From: Clitopilus passeckerianus
Taxonomy: Eukaryota > Basidiomycota > Agaricomycetes > Agaricales > Entolomataceae
Reading direction: 5' to 3'
DNA: 64,000 nucleotides
Assembly: GCA_944990035.1 (NCBI GenBank)
Contig: CALYLX010000066.1
Location: forward strand, 1,116,001-1,180,000
Shown here: positions 36,784-47,744 of the stretch, piece after piece
Position numbering within the stretch: the stretch's first letter is position 1
Layout of the letters: each line of letters starts with the position of its first letter
Notes under the pieces: model-generated
What the model was told of the DNA's origin: nothing
The model's database searches: none
Seen by the model: the letters and a program-made list of their open reading frames with translations, nothing else
Made by a program: the position numbers and the translations under genes

Positions 36784-36829
36784 AAGAGCGTGCATGCCCG
36801 CATGGCTGCACGCTCAAACCCGCAAAAAT
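36771..36829. repeat. Foldback hairpin at the left transposon end
   Basis: Outer arms ATTTTTGCG (36771-36779) and CGCAAAAAT (36821-36829) are perfectly complementary. Inner arms GAGCGTGCA (36786-36794) and TGCACGCTC (36807-36815) are too, around a 12-nt loop. The left end thus contains part of its own inverted repeat twice. Confidence 0.85.
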
Positions 36830-37344
36830 GTCGGAGTTTGAAATGACTTTGCGTCGAGTTCTGGAGTCAGATCGAGAGGTAACGAGGAGGTGGGGTGCGT
36901 CAAAACGTCAAATAGATTAGTAGGCCTTTGATGGCTGTAATTTAGAATACCACATTTGTGACTCTGTCCACAGTCTTAAAATAATTGTTGGCGAAGTCGT
37001 ATGAAGGGGATTGATTCTTGGAGTGACCAACCGACTATGACAGCAGTGGAGGCCGGTGCGCCTGTCATTAAGCCTTCAAACTCCCTCTACATACTTTGTT
37101 GGTCCTTTTCCACGGCTGATGAGAAAATCTAGACCATACCAGCCTAATTGACATATCCAGAACCCTCCGAATGGCCGTTTATACCCAGCTGTCATCCCAA
37201 ATCACGATTGTACAGCCACCAGAGGGACCAAGTTGATCTGCTTCATTGCCAGTCGCCCTCACGTTTACTGCGTTCATGTTTACTGCTTTCGATGACTCTG
37301 CTAAGGTTAACGGGCTAACATGGCTGCCATATGGCTCTGCTTGG

Positions 37345-37488
37345 TGCACGCTTGGTGCACGCTTCTGCACTCATGCACGCAAAATCATGCACGCATGTGC
37401 ACGCATTCACCAGAATATGCACGCTTGACGCACGCTTGGCTTCCAAAACGCTGGCATTCATGCACGCTCGTTGAATCTTCCTGCACGC
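37345..37488. repeat. Left subterminal array of TGCACGC
   Basis: Eight copies of TGCACGC, all in the same orientation, within 144 bp, plus near matches (GACGCACGC). The heptamer is also part of the terminal repeat. Likely transposase-binding sites. Confidence 0.85.
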
Positions 37489-37684
37489 TGGTACTGTTTT
37501 GGCTATACTAGGTCTACTCTGGAACAACTTTGATGCATGGCTTTGAACTGTATATCCGCTCTTACTCTTTTTGGTAATGTGATCGGGATGCCATTCGGTA
37601 TTGCTCTTTGGTGATCGTAAAATATTCTACACCCTTTCTACGCTGTACTTATCACTTCTATAATCATTATATGTCTCTTTTAAT

Positions 37685-40600
37685 ATGATCTGGGTGAGTG
37701 ACTCTGCTTATTGAGTTCGATCCCTCGAAGGAACTTACCAACATCTTGATCGCCAGAAAACGATTAAGAAGTTCCTGTGGTCCAAACGTCGAAGGAAATC
37801 GAAGCGGAGAGGCAATACAGGTGCCCTGGAGTTTGTAGACGGAGATCAGGATCTTGAAGTTCATTTCCGGGTTAGCGGTGCGTCGTCCCTTTCACGTATA
37901 TGGATTGTCCTCTCACTATTTGAAAAGGTGGGGAATTGGCAGTTGCCGGTTATTATCCAAAATCACCTCCAGAATCGTCCACCATAACGGTCCCACCAAA
38001 GAGCGCACTGAGGGCAAAATTTGACAACCAAAGAACGTCTAAATGTATGCCCTATCAATTCTATTCGGCTCTTCAGAGCTGACTCTCTGCTGACCGTTCA
38101 AGTGTCCCGGCAAGAAGCAAAAGAAGTTGTAGTCCGCGAAGCCAAATCACTCTCTAATACAACAGGAAGCTCTAACGTCACAGTCACAACCTGGGATGGA
38201 TTTCCGGACGGAAAATTCAAGATTGACTTCACTCACGAAGAGGCTGAGCGGGCAGGCGGTCCAATGATACACTGGGCTACCAAGGGCAGTTCCGGATACC
38301 GAAACGCCCCAGAAACGGCTAGATTCAGCGAGCGTGGGTGGGAGAATGGCTACAAGAGAGTCAAAAGATGCTTGGGACTCATCGGATGCAAGAAGTGCAC
38401 AAGGCTCACTCGGTCAGCCACCTCGGAGGCAGCTCAGCAGGCAAGACTGCTTGCCAAGTGTCCATGTAAAGGTCCTCGCTTTCATGTTGCCTGTAACGTG
38501 AAGATCACCATATGGGAATGGGCAGGTGGATTTCATATTGAGGGATCTGGTCCCCATTCACATATGAGGCCGCCGCAACACCTCCATACAATTCCTGAAG
38601 AAGATGAAGAATTTGACGAGCTAGTCTCGTCAAATCCAAAAGTCGGTCCCTATGGCCTAATGGTTGGAGTTCCTCAACCAGGGAAGGAGCCCAAATCCGT
38701 CAAGAACATTTCTCCAGTCTATCATAACGTCGATAGGGTTGCACGGGATCGTCGAAACTCGCGCAGGAAGCATAAGGTCGTTGACGAGCGTACATTTGTC
38801 GATGCCCTCGGTGAACTGCAACGGAAACGACCTGGCTTCGTCAAGAAATGTGTCATCAACGCCGATGTCACGGTTATTTCAGTACAATCAGACTTCATGC
38901 TCAGCCAACTCACCAAGGAAGATGTCCTTGACGATCCAGTCAATGGAACGGTGAATGACGCAGCCATGGGCTTCTGTAAGAACGCAAAAGATCTTCTTAT
39001 GATCACGTCAACGTTTGCTCCGAGTCTCCAGCACTGGATCCCTGGCGTCATCTCCTACATGAATGGCGCTACTGCAGAGCATTTCAAGCATCATTTTCTC
39101 GTTCTTTTTGAAACTGTTGCAGAGGAGGTGTCGAGGCAGGGTAGGCAAGTCTGAGACGAGCTTTTTATTGGGGTTTGTTTCTTTTATGATTTCTTTATTG
39201 AATTGAGGACTAATCATAAGCAAAGGTCATGGATTTCAGCGATGCTGAGCGGTCTGGTTTCATCCTTGCATTCAAGAGGTTCTGGAAAGATCGCCGGGAT
39301 AATACACGTTCAGATGAAGAACTCGAAGCGGCCGCTCAGCCTCTTCTTCGGGGATGTCAAGAACACTTCAGAGCGTCGATCACCCGTATTTGCAGACTGG
39401 GGCCAGTTGCAGCCACCGGAAAGGTAGAAGACCTCCGAACCCGGGCTCTCGGGCTATTGAAACTCAAAACAACGGAAGAGTTTCGGTCACATGCGCTGGA
39501 TCTTGCTGCAGACTATCCAATGATACAAGATTGGATCTCGTGGTGGCTCAGAGAGGCTCACGCAGCTATGCTCTTCGAATCCGAGCGCAAGATGCTTCCT
39601 GCAATCTGGGACTCTATCCCTTCGACAACAAATGCTCAGGAAGCTATGCATTTCAAGTTATACCAAGGCATTGGCAAGAAACTCGGCATTATCGAAGCCT
39701 TAGAAAGGATTGGAGATGCGGCTGACGAAATGAAGTCCACATTTGAAGCCGAAGAAGGTACGCCTAACTGTCAGATCACTCGATATTTGAATGTCATTCT
39801 AATCGTTTTAATCATTGATCATGCAGCGGGAATTCCAGTCCGGTATGGTACGGCAGCTTTCATTCGACGAAAGCGTACGGCAGACATTATTGGACGCACA
39901 AAGCCAAGCCGTGAACCATCAAAAAAGCGAAAGAGAGATGATACTCAACGACCTCCTGATACTCTTGACGAGTTAGGGATGAATAAATCTCAGTCACTCC
40001 TTAAGACGGTTGGAGATTCAAAGCAGCAGGTTCTCAACTTCCAACCGACGAAAAAGGCCGAGAAGATTCTCTGGGTCAGCTATTCTTGGAATCACAACTC
40101 GTGCTACCTGGACACCGCCCTCGAACTCATCTATTGGGCAGTGTATCGCAATGCGGAGGCGTTTACTATTGCCTTCGGAGATGCAAAGGAGGACAGTGGT
40201 CACAAGGAGCTCTATGTAGCCATGCGAGCTCGCTGGTCGCTTCAACAGAAGATGGAGCCTCAAGACTTCAATACTACTCGGGATTCTGTACGAAGTGCGC
40301 TCTACAAGAAGAAAATAATTCCTGGGGAATTCGGTCAGCCACAGCCTGCTTGGGTGAGTCAATTCAAAGAGATACATCTTTATATATTGAGCACGAAATG
40401 ATAGTCCTGGCTATGGGATTCCTTTCATCCCCAGCTAAATCCTGGGGTGTCCAAACGTGCCTCCATATTCTTTCGTGCTACCTACCTCAATGTCCACCAC
40501 TGCGCTGGTTCGCAAATCACAAAGGGACCTCACATGGAGATTGTAGCCCCTCAGGACCGTCCGTTCTTTCGCCTGACCCGCACAGAGAATGTCCGGTTCA

Positions 40601-43343
40601 AGGGTAAGGTTTCCACCTGGTTTCAGTCAAAAATGTCACTTCCCAACGGCTATTCTCCAACAAATCGGCCTTGTTGGAGGGTCAACGCTGATGCTCAGCC
40701 TGCGTATAGCTGTTCGGGAGAGAGGGCCGATCTAGAGAACATTGTCCTCTCGATTCCGGTTGTTCTCATTCTTGAATTCAGTGAAGGCTCAGTCCGGGCC
40801 AAGCGAACATGGTCTTTTCCAAAGACACTGACACCTCTGACGACCAAGCTCACAAAACAAGACAAGATCATCTACGACTTTGTCGGTCTATCACTCTATA
40901 GCGGCCCAGGTGTGGCCCCAGGACCTACGTCTACTTCACCCGAGGAAGAAGAGGTCCCAACAGATTCGGAAGATTCTAGGTCTGTATCTGGCCCTCAAGG
41001 CGGTGTTGGTCACTTCACGGCTCGCATTCTTGGCAAAGATGGGCGATCTGTATTTGACTACAATGACATGGACAAGGGACGAGCAGTCAGGGATATTAAG
41101 GCGACCCCACAATCACACCTCTATTCAAAGTATCCACCACTCCCTACTCGAAACACCCGTGTCTGGTCGGCTGTATACACACTTCGAGGTGGCATTACCG
41201 CTCAAAATGAATTCTTTAGAGTTCGATCAGAGGAGCTGAAGAAGACCTTCAATATATCGGTGACGACAAATGATCTCGACGACTCACCAGGTGTACTCTA
41301 TACAGGAAGTGATTTCATACCGATGGAACCTTCTGACCGCGAGTGGTTGAGTGAGAGCAGGCGTATCTCCTCTCTAAACCGGGAATACAATGCCTCACCC
41401 AACCCCCCTCCTGTGAAGTCAAATAAACGCCGCCCTCTTGCCAAAATCAAACAAGCACACGAGGAACTCGGGCCTGAGTCGGAAGAGGAGGATGAGCCTG
41501 CCACGAAGCGTCAAAAATTGGACATCGACATACCTTCATCAGTGTTACCCGCCCAGAATCTCATCGCTGAAGCCCTCCCTGGCGCCGCATCATCACCTCC
41601 CCTGTTGTCCTCCCCCCAAAAGACAATATCCCCGTTCCCTTTGTCCCCACTTCCCAAACCTGGCAGGCCAACTACCAATGCAGAACGGGCCAGATCACCA
41701 TCGAGTTCATCCATGACGACTGATTTGGGTGACGGGCCTGAATGGTACTGTCGGTGTGGCAAGAGGGGGCGTCGGGATCCGTCATACCGTTCAAAAGAGG
41801 AAGGCGAGGCAATCCAATGCCAAACCTTGGATAGGGGAAGACCTGGCTGTCAGAACTGGTCGCATAAGGCATGTCAAAGCGATGGTCTTGCTGACATACC
41901 TGAGCCTAGATTCCGATGTGACTGGTGCACTCGGAGACTTCTACCTGCAATAGAGCCGCTAGACTCTGAGATGAGCCAGACCGCTAGAAAACGACGGGAT
42001 AGTTCAAGACGACAGTAAGTGAATGGAATAACTATTGCAGGCGGCGGACCACTTACCATTGAACACAGGCGGAACAAGGCCGAGATGATGCTCGGTAAGC
42101 CCCTGAAATCACGACTACGGTATGTTTGCAATTCAGTCAATCAAATTTGAGATATCTTGACATTACATACCAGGGCTGGCATTGGCGGCCTCGTGAGACT
42201 GGAAGAGTACTGGTACCCAGTACGAATCATTCATGTACACCGCAACACGGACATGTGCACAGTCCGATGGTGGCGAGGGTGCCAATTTCACGAAAGGGTC
42301 GCCACCGCTGTTCCTGGGTCCGTCAGTGAAGTGTCACTCAATGATGTCGTTGACTGCCTCTGGGGTGATCGATATGCAAGACGGGAAATACGGGTGTGTA
42401 AACTCTTGATCAACGGGTAAACATTGGGACTTACCATGTTTTCTTTGTAGCTTGGTCAGTTCACCGATTCTGTTGCCCCAGAGAATCAGCAAGACTATCT
42501 TCTCGAACATTTTGAGCATGCTCCTTACACAGATGACGTGAATGCAGCCCTGACGCCAGCCCTTCCTACTTTACGGCAACTTCTGGACCTCATGGTGAAC
42601 AACGAAGCGCCGCTGCCAGATCAATCCCGAGTTCCAGCACTGGAATATGTCACCAATACGAAGAAAAACATTCAGTTTGAGCACGTACCATTCCCTGGAG
42701 ATCTCAGCATTTTGGAAAGGGCCCGTATCAGCAATTGGTTTGAGCAGCATGTTGCCCAAGATCGCAACTTGCGGCGGAAATGGGTTACTTCAGTTCCGAT
42801 GGGGCATGCGATCACAGCCTTCATTTCGTATCGGTTATTGGCGGGGAAAGGGGAAAACAAGGAGTTCTCCGCTCACCTGACCTCCGAGAGTCTGGACACG
42901 GCTTGGGAGCAGCAGGTAGCGATGACGAGTCGACAGGTGAATGGTGTCGATGTGGACTCCGAGTGCCAAGCCATACTTGAAGAGCGGATGTTCGAAGTCT
43001 CCCATTGGGCAGGAGTTGCCGGTCATTACCAGTGGGGTCTTGATGCAGGAGATCATCAAGATAACTGGGATCCATACGAGGGTAAAGCAAAGTACAATGA
43101 TGGTTCACGTGAAGGAAGCGACAAGGAATTGTTGGTACGTAATTAGAAGGTAAAATTAACCTGAACGAAGCAACTAATACTCACGCCTGTCAGCTGGGAC
43201 GCAATTACGTCTACCTCAACCCGCCGAGCGCAGAAGCGTCCAATACGGCACCAAGAGAAACCCAGGAGCAAGGGTCTAGGCCTCCTCGACAACGGCCCAA
43301 AGCTCGAATTATCAAGCCCAGGGTTGAACTTGAAGCCCCTTAA
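37685..43343 (+). CDS. MULE transposase: GCM zinc finger + RNase H core + USP-like protease + PHD finger
   Basis: Eleven exons (37685-37693, 37757-37877, 37928-38044, 38103-39140, 39221-39757, 39827-40353, 40405-42014, 42069-42119, 42174-42393, 42451-43134, 43194-43343) sum to 5,064 nt, or 1,687 residues, with no break. Order of domains: a GCM/WRKY-type zinc finger at about 159-240 (CKKC, KCPCKGPRFHVAC, GPHSH); a RNase H-like transposase at about 335-580 with candidate acidic residues in VNDAAMGF, VMDFSDAERSGF and the end block WDSIPSTTNAQEAMH; a USP (C19)-like cysteine protease at about 690-1005 with a Cys box NHNSCYLDTALEL and a His box GHFTARI...FDYNDMD; a PHD-like finger at about 1230-1293 (WYCRC, HKAC, RCDWC); and a C-terminal region beginning with a Tudor/chromo-like stretch (YWYPVRIIHV, CTVRWWRG). 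The first 9-nt exon is the weakest part of the model. Gene order and terminal repeats make it the element's own gene. Confidence 0.85.
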
Positions 43344-43538
43344 AAGTATATAATTCTCGTCGATGCGGCTTCACAGCCACCTAGTAACCAAGATTTCAAA
43401 GTCGTGATATATTGTAAGAATTGTTTTGCATTTACTACACGAGGTACTATACATTGGGGATGTTCTACATCTGAATTGAAGAGTATTGAACGCAAATAAA
43501 TTATAAAACTTAATGTATCAGCTTGACGACTGGATTGC

Positions 43539-43652
43539 TGCACGCCTACACCTTGTTGATGCACGCTCACAATGTTCTGATGCAAGCGTGCACGCGCGAG
43601 TTGCCGTCAGTCTGCACGCTCACAATATACTATGCCCGCTGGTGATGCACGC
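43539..43652. repeat. Right subterminal array of TGCACGC
   Basis: Five TGCACGC copies in the same direction as the left array, plus one reverse copy inside the palindrome GCGTGCACGC. The last copy is the start of the right terminal repeat. Confidence 0.85.
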
Positions 43653-43668
43653 AAAAATCACGTCGCCC
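43646..43668 (-). repeat. Right terminal inverted repeat
   Basis: Reverse complement of 36761-36783 with two mismatches. It ends GTCGCCC, directly followed by the 9-bp duplication. Confidence 0.9.
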
Positions 43669-43677
43669 ATGTAGGCC
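43669..43677. repeat. Target-site duplication, right copy (ATGTAGGCC)
   Basis: Identical to 36752-36760. No mismatch suggests the insertion is young or the site is little changed. Confidence 0.9.
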
Positions 43678-43936
43678 ATCCTGATTTCGCTTCTAGATCA
43701 ATGTGCCGACTGAACGGAGACGATATTCAAGAAGTCTTTAACCGTAAGTTCATCCGCCAGTGCGTTAAAGATGATAAAGGATTAGACCTAAGAATACAAA
43801 AGAAGGTGTCTGCTAGGCAACATATAGTACATAGTCAGTATGTACAGTACAATAGTCCGAGTCAAAGGCGAAGTTCAATAAAAACATCAGTAATAGTACA
43901 GAAGTGATGTTGTCATAACCAAGATTCAACTTCAAC

Positions 43937-44952
43937 TCAAGAACAGGTTCTTTCGGTGCCTTCGGAATCAGTGATTACCGCATGTGCTTGATCCGCTCTG
44001 CTCGACGGATGGCTGAGGCCAGGGGGTGTTGAACGCTCGATGTGCTGTGCCTGATCATCACCATCATTAGCCGGCGGACTGCTGAGATTTTGCTCTCCTG
44101 TTCCATTACCGCTAACATGGTTATCATGATCAGCAGCAGTTGGCCGAGGGCCGGTACCAACAGCACCAAGAGGCGACTGATCGGAACCGGAGTTCCTCGT
44201 TCCATTGGGATTCAACTCCAAATACTTTGGAGGTCCACCATTGGGTTCGTATGCAGGCAATTGGTCTTTATCGTCAAAGCCGCCTGGTCCGAGTCGTCGC
44301 CCAAAAGCATCAATGTCGTTGGAACGGATGGGATGAGAGTGGGAGAGTGGAGGATAGGCTAGACCGACACGTGGAAGACCGTGGGTTCGGGGATAGTTTG
44401 GACGATAGCAAGGGAGGTTTTGGTCCCGGGAACGTAGTGTAGAGAGGGAGAAAAATGCAGAAGTAGGTTGATTGGCGCGTCTTAGCCTGCTAAGTCTGGG
44501 TTTTGGAGATTCAGATGAGTTACTGGATGGAAGGTCCCAGAGAGATTCTTACCTATGGAGTATTGCGCACCCTAGAACTACGAGCACTACTGCTAGAATT
44601 GCGTACTCCAGAACAGCCTACATGATTACAGTAAGTCGGAGTAGGAGTGAGGAGATATGTTTGTGCTGCGTACTTTTGCTAGAGAGCCTGAAGGCGAATC
44701 GTTGTCATCGGAATCGGAACTGGCCGTGGCAGCCGGGGTCACGCTGGCAGGATCAGGAAAAAACGGTCTATCTGTGGTAGATGTAGGATGCCCAGTCGTC
44801 GTCGGTGCTATTGAGACCGTCTGCAGGGTATACAAAGAAGTAGCCTCCGAAGTATCAGCCTGCGGCGCCCTTCGAATGCCAGGCACAGCCTGAGCACCAG
44901 GCCAAGTTGTAGCCAAGGGCTCGGAATTGTGCAAAATGTATAGATCGTTCAT
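43937..44952 (-). CDS. Single-pass membrane protein with PPxY motif
   Basis: Three exons chain from ATG 44952 (MNDLYILHNSEPLATTWPGA). The first exon is Thr/Pro/Ser-rich and ends GSLAK. The second is a membrane helix (EYAILAVVLVVLGCAIL) after an intron at about 44625-44670. The third, after 44480, is a basic then disordered tail (LSRLRRANQ) with LPAYEPNGGPPKYLEL. PPKY fits the PPxY motif bound by WW domains of Rsp5/NEDD4-type ubiquitin ligases. There is no cleavable signal peptide, so the topology is probably type III (N-out). No named family recognised. The Rsp5 link is inferred from the motif only. It shares a 246-bp upstream region with RSM19. Confidence 0.6.
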
Positions 44953-45198
44953 TTTTCACTTCGGTTGGCTAGAACTATGCAAGCATGAGAGCCTTGCTGC
45001 CCAATCTTTGAGCACGACGAGCGTTGGAGGTCGTGGAACGTGGGGTCTGCAGCCGAGACGTCACTCGTGCACAACCGAGGTCCTTTCGGCTCGGACACGG
45101 CTATCTAACGCTTACATAAGGCTTCTGTCACGTGATCCAGAGGAAAACATTTGCCCAACCCGACACTGCTTATGACGGTGAGGACCCGATTCGCGACG
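44953..45198. promoter_or_regulatory. Shared upstream region of the PPxY gene and RSM19
   Basis: The two genes diverge from this 246-bp stretch, so it probably acts as a two-way promoter. No specific site identified. Confidence 0.5.
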
Positions 45199-45647
45199 AT
45201 GAGGCCAACACTAACGCTGCTGAAATCTGGACGTTCGGCATGGAAAGGTGAAAGAAACTCAAACTTAGCCCTTTGACGTTCACTTATGACCCCCTTTCCT
45301 CATAGGTCCCTACTTTGTCGCCTTCCCCGGCTTGAAGGAAGCTCTGACGAACCACAGAGCTATCGAGACTAACGCCAGAGCATGTACGATTCTACCAAAT
45401 TTCGTTGGGTAAGTTCTCGTATTCTGACCCTGGAACCACATATTGAGTGAGAACCACAGCGTCAAGTTTATGGTGCACAATGGAAAGGACTACATACCCG
45501 TCACCGTCACACAAGACATGGTTGGACATAAACTGGGAGAGTTCGCTCATACGAAAAAGAGGTTCAGCTACAAGTACGTTATTTGCCAACAAACCTATGC
45601 ATTCTTGCTGATATTTTCGGTCTGCTAGGGCTACCAAGAACAAGTAG
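45199..45647 (+). CDS. RSM19: Mitochondrial small-subunit ribosomal protein uS19m
   Basis: Four exons (45199-45247, 45306-45408, 45460-45573, 45629-45647) sum to 285 nt, or 94 residues. The uS19 family blocks are all present: [54 protein letters not shown] and the tail KATKNK. The short length, the bacterial-like sequence and the start [17 protein letters not shown] indicate the mitochondrial form (yeast Rsm19) rather than cytosolic uS19. It sits in the head of the mitoribosomal small subunit. No break seen; the last exon is only 19 nt. Confidence 0.92.
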
Positions 45648-46044
45648 AAGATGTTCCCTCAATTTACCTTATTACCGCTGTGCTCGCTATCTTACTCATA
45701 ATTTATTCCACTTCAACCCTCACGCAAAGGCCACCCTGCCATTCAGAAGACGTCTCCTGGATTCTTATCATTGCAGGAAGTTGCCAGAACTTTCCTCACT
45801 GTGTTGGTGCAGAAATAGGCGCTCACCTGGTGTCTTCAATGTCACTTGATCAATTGCCTGGTACAGCCTCAACCTCGTTGCAGGTTCGATTGCACTGAAG
45901 AACACTGCAATCTACATTCGGTGTTGCCCAGGTCTACAACTGAAGCGCCTAAAAGCTATCAATCCTCGTTGACTCTCTGGAACATTCCCCCACTTGCTGT
46001 CCGCTCCTACTGACTCATTATCATTCGAGTCAGGCCTCTGCATA

Positions 46045-47598
46045 ATGGCCAGCGTTGGTTTTGGGTCTGTGGGCGACATCATCGCTGTTGCACAGCTTGC
46101 ATACCGGATTGCTCAAGCTCTGAGCGAAAGCCGGGGAGCAACTTCGGAGTATCAAGAGCTTATCATTGAGCTTGATACGCTCGCTGAGGCCCTACGAGGT
46201 CTTGACGAAATCATCAGCCGCCACCCTCTGGATGTGGCTGTACGGAATGCAATCAAGCATGCAGTCAGTCGGTGTTGGACACTCATGACGAGTTTCTTGG
46301 GCAGGATTGACGGCTACAAGAGTTCGTTGGCGAAGCGGGAGAATGGAAAGGGCGGGAATAAGTGGAAGGCTGTGTGGAGGTCGATTGGGTGGATGTTGTT
46401 CAAGAAGGAGGAGCTTGTTGAGTTGAGGGAGAAATTGAGCGACCAGAAGGCAACGATTACATTGATGCTGACGTTGTCGCAGTGGTGGGCTGAATCCTCT
46501 GCCATACACATGGCAATGCTTAATTTCTTTGACTTGTAGCGCTTCCCTAAGCAAGCAGGAGAACCAGGCTCGGGATCCCACCCCTGTTACTGTCAACCCT
46601 GAACCTGCGCCGTCGTCGAGAGAAGAACTTGCAGCGTACATACAGCAAGTCATCGACTCTCAACGGGCCGACACTCAGAAATCCTACCAAGAAGTTCTGG
46701 AAGCCATGAGAAAAAGTGCCCAAGAGCAAGTTCCGTTCAACGTCCAAGGAGTAAGACCGTTCCCATTGGGCTTGATGCAATGCTAAACTTTGTTCATAGT
46801 ACATGGACGAATTTTCGAGGACCATCGCCTCGGAAGTCCGTGTGCTCCTTGGCGAGGTTGGTCAGTTGCGTGAAGAACGTCGCCAGCTTCAGTAGTATGT
46901 GGCCTCCTCTGCTCTCCTGAACCTCTGAGACTGATTGTGATATAGTGAAGTCGGCGAGCTGCTAAGGCTTCGGTCCCAGGCCACGCCATCTACCGACGAG
47001 AAGTCCCAACCTCCACCACCCCTACCACCTAACGAGAAGAAATATCCAGACGAGAAGAAGAATGAGAAGCATGATCAGCCTGCGCCTGAGCAATCCTCCG
47101 ATTATCTCAAATCGCTAGCAGCTGCTCAAACGTAAGGAACCGTCCCTCTTTTCACTACTTTCTCTGACACTCATGTTTCCCCTCAGTGAACTCGGCCTTC
47201 TGCTCCAAATGAAATCAAAATACAGCCCTGGTGGTGAATTCGACCCGGACTGGCAACCATCCAGTGCGAATGTCCCCGGGCCACCAATGCCTCTCCGACC
47301 ACCCGTGGACGACATAACTCCACCTGAGAGTCCCGTTGCACCGCCCGCCTGGCGAAGGACGACTATTGGAAGCCGGAGGTCTCGCCGTGCTGCGGCTGAA
47401 GGAGTGTCGATTGAGATTCCTCAGAACGGTGAGGATGACTGGGCTAGTTGGCAACCGTCTCGGGGTAAGTGTGCTTTTAGATGGCCTTAAGACAAATTAG
47501 TGTGCTAACCAGGAGTCGTTCCAGATTTTGCACCCTCACCGCCACCCGAGTATTCTGGGAGGCCAGGCCGTGGGTTGTTTGGACCTAGGCTTGATTGA
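46045..47598 (+). CDS. Protein with STAND-type fungal N-terminal helical domain
   Basis: Six exons (46045-46481, 46540-46750, 46800-46891, 46946-47131, 47187-47464, 47525-47598) sum to 1,278 nt, or 425 residues. Residues 1-145 (MASVGFGSVGDIIAVAQLAY...ELIIELDTLAEALRGLDEII) resemble the all-helical N-terminal domain found on many fungal STAND/NLR-like proteins, in the same group as HeLo-like domains. Unlike those, no NACHT/NB-ARC ATPase follows. Instead there is a coiled-coil segment (EELAAYIQQVIDSQRADTQK) and then Pro-rich disordered sequence with RRSRRAA. It could be a stand-alone adaptor of that group. The name rests on the N-terminal pattern only; role in immunity or cell death is not shown. 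Confidence 0.65.
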
Positions 47599-47744
47599 CC
47601 AAGATGAAATGACAGGCAATAACCTGAACGTTCTTGAACATCATAAATCCCATGCTATGTATGAGTATTTCTGTGCAGTAATTGCAGTCACGGTTGTTAA
47701 GGGTATCTATATACTTCGTGTGAGGTTTGTCTCAGAAGGGACGC

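Larger units (their letters stand above)
36761..43668 (+). mobile_element. Complete Mutator-like (MULE) DNA transposon, 6,908 bp
   Basis: The element is bounded by imperfect 23-bp terminal inverted repeats (21 of 23 positions match; both start GGGC and share the core TGATTTTTGCGTGCA) and flanked by perfect 9-bp direct repeats ATGTAGGCC. Inside are arrays of TGCACGC near each end and one gene (37685-43343) with an RNase H-like MULE transposase core. Terminal repeats, duplications and an unbroken gene together indicate a recent, probably autonomous insertion. Left terminal sequence folds on itself (36771-36829). Confidence 0.9.

Noticed and set aside
37345..37488. TGCACGC array as a CRISPR array, telomere or centromere repeat
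   Set aside because: Spacing is irregular, there are no equal-length spacers, the organism is eukaryotic, and both arrays lie inside a transposon bounded by target duplications.
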